Positions 36,014 to 43,402 of a stretch of DNA of 64,000 nt are shown here, one piece after another. The notes beneath the pieces are model-generated. The model was not told the origin of the DNA. It made no database searches and was given only the letters and a program-made list of their open reading frames with translations. The stretch spans positions 620,001 to 684,000 of the forward strand of contig CAVONV010000021.1 of NCBI GenBank assembly GCA_963697355.1, given 5' to 3'. Numbering within the stretch: the first letter of the stretch is position 1; each line of letters starts with the position of its first letter. Source of the stretch: CAVONV01 sp963697355. GTDB taxonomy: Bacteria > Acidobacteriota > Vicinamibacteria > Marinacidobacterales > DATDRI01. The translations under genes were made by a program, and so were the position numbers.

Positions 36014-37195
36014 ATGATGAGAGCTAAAATCTTCGCGAATCTATTTCTGATCGGTGTGCTGGTGTGCTGTTCGGGCGCGTTTGCGGCGGAAGAACCTATC
36101 GATAAGCTTCATCGTGAGGCGCTCGTATGGGATTGTCACAACGATCTCTCCTATCGCATCCTCTACGAGGGATTGGATATTGGTGAACGGCTCCCCGCGG
36201 GGCACGTCGACATTCCTCGACTCCAAGAGGGGGGTGTGGATGTACAGACTATTGCGCTCTTCGTTCAGAATTTCCTGTACCCGGACAAGTGCGCTCGACA
36301 AGCTTACCAGTTGCTGGAAGCCACGAAGGCGGCCATCGACAGTCACACCGACTCGGTGGAGCTGGCTCGAACGGCCTCGGATGTCGAGCGTATCGTCGCC
36401 GCGGGTAAGATCGCCATGCCGCTCGCCATAGAAGGCGGACACGCCATCGAAGACGATCTCGATCTGCTGCGCCGATTTCACGAGCTCGGGGTCTCCTCGA
36501 TGACGCTTACGCATAACGTCTCTCATGGATGGGCGGACTCGAGCGGGGACCGAGTGCGGTGGAACGGGTTGAACGCATTGGGGAAAGACGTCGTGAGGGA
36601 GATGAACCGGATGGGTATGGTCATCGACATTTCCCACGTCTCGGACAAAGCCTTTTTCGATACGCTCGAGATCACTTCTGACCCGGTCATTGCATCTCAT
36701 TCCGGCTGTCGAGCCCTCAATCCCCACCGCCGGAACATGAGTGACGAGATGCTGAAAGCTCTTGCTGACAATGGTGGTGTCATTGGAATCGTGTTCGTGC
36801 TCAACTATCTGAGTCCGGACTACGCGAAAGCCATGGTGAAGCTTCACAAGATCCACCAACCCTGGTTCGCCAAGATGCCCGAGATCGAAGACTTGGATCT
36901 CCGCATCGCCATTGATCATTTGAGCCAGGGGCAGGCGTGGCCACTCGAGGGTAAGCCCACCATCGAAGACGTCCTGGATCACATCGAACATGCCGTGAAG
37001 GTCGCCGGCGTGGATCACGTCGGTTTGGGTGCCGATATGTACCCTCGCACCCCGTCACCGGTCGGTATTCGAGGCGTTCACGACTATCCGAACTTGACAC
37101 GAGGGCTGAAAAAGCGCGGCTATTCGGACGAGGACATCAAGAGAATCATGGGTGGCAATCTCCTCCGCGTCTGGAAAACCGTCACAGACAATTAA
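36014..37195 (+). CDS. Membrane dipeptidase family (M19) protein
   Basis: 393 residues from ATG 36014 (CAGGAGA upstream). A signal peptide (IFANLFLIGVLVCCSGAFA) sends it out of the cytoplasm. Zinc ligands of M19 are present: H and D of VWDCHNDLS, the bridging Glu in MPLAIEGGHAIED, His in MVIDISHVSDKAF and His in VIASHSGCRALNPHRRN. GNLLRVW near the end is the family's C-terminal signature. M19 enzymes split dipeptides, including D-amino-acid ones and cilastatin-sensitive substrates. It follows the nucleotidyltransferase by 75 bp, so it may be read through from that transcript. Confidence 0.92.
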   Translation: MMRAKIFANLFLIGVLVCCSGAFAAEEPIDKLHREALVWDCHNDLSYRILYEGLDIGERLPAGHVDIPRLQEGGVDVQTIALFVQNFLYPDKCARQAYQLLEATKAAIDSHTDSVELARTASDVERIVAAGKIAMPLAIEGGHAIEDDLDLLRRFHELGVSSMTLTHNVSHGWADSSGDRVRWNGLNALGKDVVREMNRMGMVIDISHVSDKAFFDTLEITSDPVIASHSGCRALNPHRRNMSDEMLKALADNGGVIGIVFVLNYLSPDYAKAMVKLHKIHQPWFAKMPEIEDLDLRIAIDHLSQGQAWPLEGKPTIEDVLDHIEHAVKVAGVDHVGLGADMYPRTPSPVGIRGVHDYPNLTRGLKKRGYSDEDIKRIMGGNLLRVWKTVTDN

Positions 37196-37197
37196 TA

Positions 37198-37439
37198 GGG
37201 GACAGTGTTCGATGAATTAGGGGATTCATCCGAAACCATATAGATACCGAAGAAGAAGCGACAAACCGATTCTGCTTGGACCAAGGCGAGAGATTTCTCC
37301 CGAGCCCGATTTGCCACGATCTACGACCATAAACCCGCGTAGACGATTCGGGCAGGGGCACGGGCGCGGGCAGGGGACAATCGATCCATCCGGAGATTCA
37401 TCCCAAACCATTAAGGTAGTGGATCTTCATATCAGTCCC
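37198..37439. repeat. Dispersed 240-bp repeat, copy 2
   Basis: Begins GGGGACAGTGTTCGATGAAT two bases after the M19 gene stop and ends near GGATCTTCATATCAGTCCCT. Same internal order as the other two copies, with about 90 per cent identity by eye. It separates the dipeptidase from the MFS gene and may act as the terminator region between them. Confidence 0.85.
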
Positions 37440-37470
37440 TACTTATTTACTTGCAAAAAAAGGGCTTACG

Positions 37471-38649
37471 GTGGTGACTGTTACCAAATCCGATTCCGAC
37501 CGGCTGACCCTCGTTTTCTCCTCTCTAGGCCACTGGCTGATGCACATGTTGACGGCCGTGTTCTTTGTCGTCGTTCTGGTTCTCGAAGTGGAGTGGCAGC
37601 GTCCCTATCACGAGCTCATCGAGTTGTGGACTTTGGGTGCTTTTCTAGTGGGACTTTTTGCGTTGCCGGCCGGCTGGCTGGCCGACCGCTGGTCGGCGTC
37701 CGGGATGATGGTCGTGATGTTCTTGGGTTTGGGAGCGTCATGTTTGTATTGCGCTTCCGTGGACTCGCCGCCGAAAATGCTCCTTGGGCTTGCTGCTCTC
37801 GGAGCCTTTGCCGCGATATACCATCCCGTCGGCATTCCCTGGATCGTCCGAAACTCCGGTGCCAGCGGCAAGGCGCTGGGTGTCAACGGCATTTTTGGTG
37901 GCTTGGGCATCGCAAGCGCCGGCGGGGTCACGGGCCTTCTAGCTGACGGCTTGGGCTGGCAAGCGGCGTTTGCGGCTCCTGGCTTCATTTCGATCGCGGC
38001 AGGCCTTTCGCTTCTCTTCTGCCTTCGTACGGGACTCATCCAGGAAAACAATCCGGTTCCCGACAAAGAGTCGGAGCGTGACACGGGTGAGATGCGCCGC
38101 GGTGTCGTGGTGCTTCTGTTCACCATGTTCACAGTGGGTTTCGTCTATCAAGCCAACCAGATGGCTCTCCCGAAACTGTTCGATACCCGCATCGGGTGGG
38201 TGGGGGAAGGAACTTTGGGAGTAGGACTGGTCGTGAGTGCCGTCTACGGTGTGGCTGCTGTCATGCAGCTTGTTGGAGGCCACCTTGCCGACCGTTTTCC
38301 TCTCAAGCGAGTGTACGTGTCGTGCCTCATGTTCCAAGCGCCCATCCTCGCGATCTTGGCAACGGCTACTGGTGCCGCTCTCTTGGTGACAACGGTGCTT
38401 GCCGTCATGCTGTCGACGTCGGCCCTGCCGGCCGAGAACATGTTGCTGGCACGGCACTCGCCTCGGCGCCACCAGAGCTTGTTGTTTGGACTCAAGTTCG
38501 TGCTGGCTTTGGGGACAGCCCCCTTAGCGCTCGGCTTCGTATCTCGCAGCCATGCCGCCGGAGGCGGATTCACGCAGGTCTATTTGGCTCTTGCAGCATT
38601 GGCGGCCCTAGCCTTTGCCGCGGCATTGGCCCTTCCCCGCGACAGGTAA
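37471..38649 (+). CDS. MFS transporter
   Basis: 392 residues with twelve predicted membrane helices. The loop between helices 2 and 3 carries GWLADRWSASG, the MFS motif A variant, and AAIYHPVGIPWIVRNSGASG with NGIFGGLGIASAG in helices 4-5 matches the sugar-phosphate/drug-efflux like MFS branch. GTG 37471 is the only start upstream of the first helix; its first bases also form one of three 15-bp palindromes (TGGTGACTGTTACCA). The substrate cannot be told. It lies between a dipeptidase and a sugar ABC operon. Confidence 0.85.
   Translation: MVTVTKSDSDRLTLVFSSLGHWLMHMLTAVFFVVVLVLEVEWQRPYHELIELWTLGAFLVGLFALPAGWLADRWSASGMMVVMFLGLGASCLYCASVDSPPKMLLGLAALGAFAAIYHPVGIPWIVRNSGASGKALGVNGIFGGLGIASAGGVTGLLADGLGWQAAFAAPGFISIAAGLSLLFCLRTGLIQENNPVPDKESERDTGEMRRGVVVLLFTMFTVGFVYQANQMALPKLFDTRIGWVGEGTLGVGLVVSAVYGVAAVMQLVGGHLADRFPLKRVYVSCLMFQAPILAILATATGAALLVTTVLAVMLSTSALPAENMLLARHSPRRHQSLLFGLKFVLALGTAPLALGFVSRSHAAGGGFTQVYLALAALAALAFAAALALPRDR
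37472..37486. repeat. 15-bp palindrome, copy 1 (TGGTGACTGTTACCA)
   Basis: Near-palindrome overlapping the first codons of the MFS gene. It matches the two elements right after the same gene (38651, 38696) except for one base. The three copies bracket this gene. Confidence 0.6.
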
Positions 38650-38650
38650 A

Positions 38651-38710
38651 TGGTGACAGTCACCACTGTAAACCCAACATTTACATGTAGATAACTGGTG
38701 ACTGTCACCA
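38651..38710. repeat. Pair of 15-bp palindromes after the MFS gene
   Basis: TGGTGACAGTCACCA at 38651-38665 and its exact reverse complement TGGTGACTGTCACCA at 38696-38710, with GTAAA/TTTAC also inverted between them. The pair starts one base after the MFS stop. It can fold as a long hairpin or as two short ones, and may be a REP-like element or a terminator, though no T-run follows. Confidence 0.65.
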
Positions 38711-38752
38711 GATTCCGGTCTGAGGTATCATGAGCCGCCGTAGGAGGCGTTC

Positions 38753-39742
38753 GTGAAACTTATCAATCACCGGTTTTGGCTTTGCTCCTTATGTGTCGCG
38801 ATCATCGCCTGCTCACCGACGGCCCACAAGGAAGACGACCGAATCACCATCGCGGTTATCCCTAAAGGCACGACCCACGAGTTTTGGAAGTCTGTTCATG
38901 CCGGTGCCGTCAAAGCTTCCCGTGAGCTCGACGTCGATATCCTTTGGCAGGGCCCGCTCAAGGAAGACGACCGGGAAGAGCAAATCAAAGTCGTCGACTC
39001 CTTCAAGGCACGGCGGGTCTCAGGGATCGCACTCGCTCCTCTCGATGAAAAGGCGCTTCGTGTACCGGTCAGAAACGCCGTGCGTGCCGGAATACCGGTT
39101 CTCGTTTTGGATTCCGCGTTGGATAGCGACGACCACATCAGCTTCGTCTCGACCGACAACTATCGAGGCGGTCGAGTCGCCGGTGACCATCTTGCCGAAC
39201 TACTCGGAGGCGAAGGGAAGGTCGTTCTGCTTCGTCTACAAGAAGGATCATCCAGTACGATGAAACGAGAGCAGGGATTTCTCGATGCTATCGCCGAGCA
39301 CGATGGGATCGAAGTGGTGAGCTCCAATCAATATGGAGGCGTCACTACGGAGACATCCTTTCGGGCGAGCGAGAATCTCCTCTCTGCCCTCGGGGCTGCA
39401 ACAGGAGGTGTCGATGGTGTCTTTTGTCCCAACGAGTCGACCACGTTCGGCATGCTCCGGGCGCTTCAGGATGCGGGTTTGGCAGGTAAGATCAAGCTAG
39501 TCGGATTCGACAGTTCGCAACAACTCGTCGATGCCATGCGTGAGGGCGAGCTTCATGGCCTGGTCCTTCAAGATCCCTTCAACATGGGATATCTCGCGGT
39601 GAAGCTGCTCGTCGGTCACTTGAGCGGGGAGGCGATCGAAAAGCGCGTGGACACCGGCTTGACGCTGGTGACTCCGAAGAATATGGACGAGCCGGGAGTC
39701 CACCAGCAGTTGCTTCCCGATCTCAATAAGTATCTGAACTAG
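38753..39742 (+). CDS. Sugar ABC transporter substrate-binding lipoprotein
   Basis: 329 residues from GTG 38753 (TAGGAGG upstream). A signal ending in a lipobox (LCVAIIAC) attaches it to a membrane as a lipoprotein. The mature part is a ribose/galactose-type periplasmic-binding fold: ITIAVIPKGTTHEFWKSVHA, SGIALAPLDEKALRVPVRNA, ISFVSTDNYRGGRVAGDHLA, VDGVFCPNESTTFGMLRALQ and KLVGFDSSQQLVDAMREGEL. It precedes the ATPase and permease of the same transporter. Confidence 0.93.
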   Translation: MKLINHRFWLCSLCVAIIACSPTAHKEDDRITIAVIPKGTTHEFWKSVHAGAVKASRELDVDILWQGPLKEDDREEQIKVVDSFKARRVSGIALAPLDEKALRVPVRNAVRAGIPVLVLDSALDSDDHISFVSTDNYRGGRVAGDHLAELLGGEGKVVLLRLQEGSSSTMKREQGFLDAIAEHDGIEVVSSNQYGGVTTETSFRASENLLSALGAATGGVDGVFCPNESTTFGMLRALQDAGLAGKIKLVGFDSSQQLVDAMREGELHGLVLQDPFNMGYLAVKLLVGHLSGEAIEKRVDTGLTLVTPKNMDEPGVHQQLLPDLNKYLN

Positions 39743-39801
39743 CGCCTTCGGTGATCGTTCAACGGAGGCGGGAATTCAAGAACACAAGAAGCCCGACAGC
39801 T

Positions 39802-41313
39802 ATGGATTCCCACCAACCTCTACTCGTGGCGCGGGGTGTGCGTAAGGCCTTCGGCCCGACTGTCGCCCTCGATGGTGTGGACTTCGATGTCTCCTCGGGC
39901 GAGATCCACGCATTGGTGGGTGAAAACGGAGCCGGGAAGAGCACATTGATGAAAGTACTCTCCGGGGCCTACCTTCCTGATAGCGGTGAGCTAGACCTAG
40001 CGGGACAACCTTATCGGCCGCGTAATCCGAGTATGGCTCGTGCGCTCGGCGTTGCGATGGTCTACCAGGAGCTCTCTCTGGCGCCTCACTTGAGTGTCGA
40101 GGACAATGTGTTGCTCGGTGTGGAGCCGACCTATCGATTCGGCCTGCTGAAAAGGCGAGAAATCCGCCAAAGGGTCGAGAAGGCACTAGAGCCACTCGGT
40201 CACGAGGACATCGCTCCAGAGGACAAGGTAGGCGATCTACCTCCTGCGGCCCGCCAGTTGGTGGAAATTGCCCGTGCTCTAGCCCAGGAGTCCTGCCGTG
40301 CTCTCATCTTGGACGAGCCAACGAGCAGCCTGAGCGGTGACGATGTCAACCGACTCTTCGATCTGATTCGCCGTCTCGCTGGCAGGGGTTTGGCCGTCAT
40401 CTATATATCTCACTTCCTCGAAGAGGTTCGTGAGATTGCCGATCGAGTGACCGTGCTTCGGGATGGAAAAACGGTGGGCACGGCAAACGGCCGAGATCTC
40501 GAGACGTCTCAAATCGTTCGCATGATGGTCGGGCGCGATGTAGAAGAGCTGTACCCTCGCTCCCGACGTTCCCCAGGCGAAGCACTCCTCGCTCTCGACG
40601 AACTTGCCGGCGTGGACAAACCTCGGCACGCGAGCTTGAACCTTCATCGTGGAGAAGTCCTGGGCATTGCCGGGCTCGTCGGGGCCGGTAGGACGGAAAT
40701 GGTTCGCGCGGTTTTCGGCCTAGATCCGGTGCGCCGAGGAAAGATACGCGTTGGGGCATTCGAAGGGCCGGCGTCACCAACAGACCGACTTCGTCAGGGT
40801 GTGGGACTCCTGAGTGAAGACCGCGGAGGCGAAGGCTTGGCGCTTTCTCTATCCGTTGCGGACAACTTGACTCTGTCCAAACTGGAAGGACTAGGGCCCG
40901 GACCCATCGTTCTTCCATCGAAGCAGGACGAGGCGACACGACGATTGATAGAGATGATCGAAATCCGGTGCCGGAATACGCGACAACCCGTAAGTGAGCT
41001 GTCTGGAGGCAACCAGCAAAAAGTAGCTCTGGGTCGACTTCTCCATCACGATGTGGATGTTCTATTGCTCGACGAGCCGACGCGGGGTGTCGATGTAGGT
41101 AGCAAGGCAAGGATCTACAAGCTCATCGACGAGTTGGCCTCCAGGGGCAAGGCGGTCCTGATGGTGAGTAGCTATTTGCCCGAGCTAACCGGGGTTTGCG
41201 ATCGGGTGGCGGTGATGTGCAGGGGTCGGCTAGGTCCATGTCGGCCGGTATCGGAAGTCGACGAACACCTATTGATGATGGAGGCGACCGGTCAAGAGGT
41301 TCAGACGAGATGA
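39802..41313 (+). CDS. Sugar ABC transporter ATP-binding protein (two NBDs)
   Basis: 503 residues from ATG 39802. Two ATPase domains in tandem as in RbsA/MglA. The first has Walker A GENGAGKSTLMKVLSG, LILDEPTSSLS and a degenerate signature (VGDLPPAARQLVEIARAL). The second has the weak Walker A typical of this family (GLVGAGRTEMVRAVFG), the signature SELSGGNQQKVALGRLL and VLLLDEPTRGVDVGSKARI. It energises import of a monosaccharide. Its stop overlaps the permease start (ATGA), so the two are translationally coupled. Confidence 0.95.
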   Translation: MDSHQPLLVARGVRKAFGPTVALDGVDFDVSSGEIHALVGENGAGKSTLMKVLSGAYLPDSGELDLAGQPYRPRNPSMARALGVAMVYQELSLAPHLSVEDNVLLGVEPTYRFGLLKRREIRQRVEKALEPLGHEDIAPEDKVGDLPPAARQLVEIARALAQESCRALILDEPTSSLSGDDVNRLFDLIRRLAGRGLAVIYISHFLEEVREIADRVTVLRDGKTVGTANGRDLETSQIVRMMVGRDVEELYPRSRRSPGEALLALDELAGVDKPRHASLNLHRGEVLGIAGLVGAGRTEMVRAVFGLDPVRRGKIRVGAFEGPASPTDRLRQGVGLLSEDRGGEGLALSLSVADNLTLSKLEGLGPGPIVLPSKQDEATRRLIEMIEIRCRNTRQPVSELSGGNQQKVALGRLLHHDVDVLLLDEPTRGVDVGSKARIYKLIDELASRGKAVLMVSSYLPELTGVCDRVAVMCRGRLGPCRPVSEVDEHLLMMEATGQEVQTR

Positions 41314-42272
41314 CGACTTCGTTTTGGAAAACGCTCACACGCCACTCGTGGCTTGGACCGCTTTCGGCATGGGTGCTGTTGTACTTGCTGTTTATCGTGC
41401 TGGCTCCCGAGAGTTTTGGGAGCTACGACAATCTACAGACAATGGTGCGGCAGACCACGATGGTCGGCATGGCGGCCTTGGGTATGACGATGGTCATTAT
41501 CATCGGCGGCATCGACCTTTCGGTGGGATCCACGGTCGCTCTCACGACGGTGGTCATTGCGAAACTGTTTCAGGGAAGTGAATCGCCTTATTTCGCAGTA
41601 CTCGGTGGATTGGGAGTCGCCGCAGTGGCCGGGCTCGTCATTGGACTCCTGGTCACGTCCCTTCGAATGACCCCTTTCATCGTCACGCTGGGAGCCATGG
41701 GGATACTCCGTGGCGCGGCAAAGGGTGTGGCCGGGGAACAGAAGATTGACGCCCCCTTGACCTGGCTAAACGAGCTCGTGGCAGAGCTTCCGGCCGGCTA
41801 TGAATGGATGCTTTTTCCTCCCGGTGTTTGGCTGCTCATTCTGATGGCATTTCTTGTGGCGGGGCTCTTGCACTACACCCGGCTGGGACGGCACATCTTT
41901 GCCATCGGTTCCAATGAACAGACCGCTCGCCTATCCGGCGTTCGAGTACGGAGCGTCAAAGTCGCCGTCTACACGTTGTGTTCCGTCTTTGCCGGGCTGG
42001 CCGGCATCATGCAATTTTCGCGGCTGACGGTGGGTGACCCTACCGTGGCCATCGGATTCGAGCTCGACGTCATTGCCGCCGTCGTCATCGGCGGAGGATC
42101 TCTTTCGGGAGGAGAGGGGAGTGTGGCGGGGTCCATTTTTGGTGCTCTATTGATGACACTCATTCGTACCGGCTGCACCCACCTCGGCATTTCCAACTGG
42201 GTACAGGAGATCATCACCGGGACGATCATCATTGTTGCCGTGGCGCTCGATCGCTTGCGGCAAAGAGCGTGA
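41310..42272 (+). CDS. Sugar ABC transporter permease
   Basis: 320 residues with about nine to ten helices, RbsC-like. Characteristic stretches are TMVGMAALGMTMVIIIGGID followed by LSVGSTVALTT, then VTSLRMTPFIVTLGAMGILR, and VIGGGSLSGGEGSVAGSIFG near the C-terminus, which carries the coupling loop to the ATPase. It completes a three-gene importer of the ribose type. It is convergent with a ROK kinase, which may phosphorylate the imported sugar. Confidence 0.94.
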   Translation: MTTSFWKTLTRHSWLGPLSAWVLLYLLFIVLAPESFGSYDNLQTMVRQTTMVGMAALGMTMVIIIGGIDLSVGSTVALTTVVIAKLFQGSESPYFAVLGGLGVAAVAGLVIGLLVTSLRMTPFIVTLGAMGILRGAAKGVAGEQKIDAPLTWLNELVAELPAGYEWMLFPPGVWLLILMAFLVAGLLHYTRLGRHIFAIGSNEQTARLSGVRVRSVKVAVYTLCSVFAGLAGIMQFSRLTVGDPTVAIGFELDVIAAVVIGGGSLSGGEGSVAGSIFGALLMTLIRTGCTHLGISNWVQEIITGTIIIVAVALDRLRQRA

Positions 42273-42320
42273 GGGCGCCAAGGAGCCCGACTGAAGTTGG
42301 TTTGTATTGCGGATGAGCGC

Positions 42321-43241
42321 TCAGAGCTCCCAAAGCCGCGCCGCTCCACGGGCGCCGCTCGAATCGCCGTGCTCGGCACGAAGGAGTCGTGTCGACACGT
42401 TGTCTGAAAAAACGTATCGAGACCAAAGGTTGGGTACGTTCGTGTAGAGTCGGTCGATGTTCGACAAGCCGCCGCCGATCACGATGACATCGGGGTCGAG
42501 AAGATTGATGACGCTCGACAATCCCCGAGCCATGCGGTCTTCGTAACGTGTGAGCGCTTCTACAGCCTCCGGCTCGCCGCGATCTGCCATTTTGACAATC
42601 ACCGGCGGCTCGAACCTCCTGCCGGTCATTACTTCGTAGTCACGAGCCAGCCCTGGGCCGGATAGAAACGTCTCGATACACCCACGGCACCCGCAATAAC
42701 AAACAGGCCCGGGGAACTCGTCTTTTGTCGGTGACGGCAAGGGGTTGTGCCCCCACTCTCCGGCGATGGCGTTGGCGCCGCGCCAGATGTTCCCGCCAAC
42801 CACGATGCCTCCCCCGGTGCCGGTTCCGACGATGACGCCGAAGACGACGCGCCCCCCTCGGGCTGCTCCATCTCGCGCCTCGGACAGCGCAAAACAGTTT
42901 GCATCGTTTTCAATCCGGAGCCGTCTTCCCAGTGCTTGCACCAAGTCCCGTGCAAAGAATGTATCGTTCAGCCAGGTTGCATTGGCGTTCTTGATTCGGC
43001 CGGTGTGGGGCGAGATGGTGCCCGGGATGCCCATCCCCAACGTCGCCTTTTGACCGAGCTCGTTTTCCAGAGCGGCGATGACGTCGACCACCGCCGTGAC
43101 AGTGCCTCGATAGTCTTCGCGAGGTGTTGGGATCCGTTTCTTGTGCGCGACCGAACCGTCCGGTCCCAGTGCGATGGCTTCGATCTTTGTGCCGCCTAAG
43201 TCGATTCCGATACGAAATTCAGTTTGGGTGTTTTCAGGCAA
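42321..43241 (-). CDS. ROK-family sugar kinase
   Basis: 306 residues from a TTG at 43241. The ATP site is FRIGIDLGGTKIEAIALGPD, the sugar site RLRIENDANCFALSEARDGA, and VGTGTGGGIVVGGNIWRGAN follows. The ROK zinc motif is complete: GEWGHNPLP then CYCGCRGCIETFLSG (C-x-C-G-x2-G-C). There is no N-terminal HTH, so it is an enzyme such as a fructokinase or glucokinase-like hexokinase rather than a repressor. It is convergent with the sugar importer, 48 bp apart. Confidence 0.92.
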   Translation of the reverse strand: MPENTQTEFRIGIDLGGTKIEAIALGPDGSVAHKKRIPTPREDYRGTVTAVVDVIAALENELGQKATLGMGIPGTISPHTGRIKNANATWLNDTFFARDLVQALGRRLRIENDANCFALSEARDGAARGGRVVFGVIVGTGTGGGIVVGGNIWRGANAIAGEWGHNPLPSPTKDEFPGPVCYCGCRGCIETFLSGPGLARDYEVMTGRRFEPPVIVKMADRGEPEAVEALTRYEDRMARGLSSVINLLDPDVIVIGGGLSNIDRLYTNVPNLWSRYVFSDNVSTRLLRAEHGDSSGARGAARLWEL

Positions 43242-43402
43242 GGGACAACCTCGTGTGAGCTAGGGCCAACAATCCTCAAACTCTCATATCGAATTGTGTC
43301 AGTGTTTGGGAGAGGAGTCTATCGACAAAACGGCCAAGAAAGAGCAAAATAGCCCCGCTTTTGGGTCCGCCTGTTCATCTTTCGAGTGTAAGGAGTGCCA
43401 CG

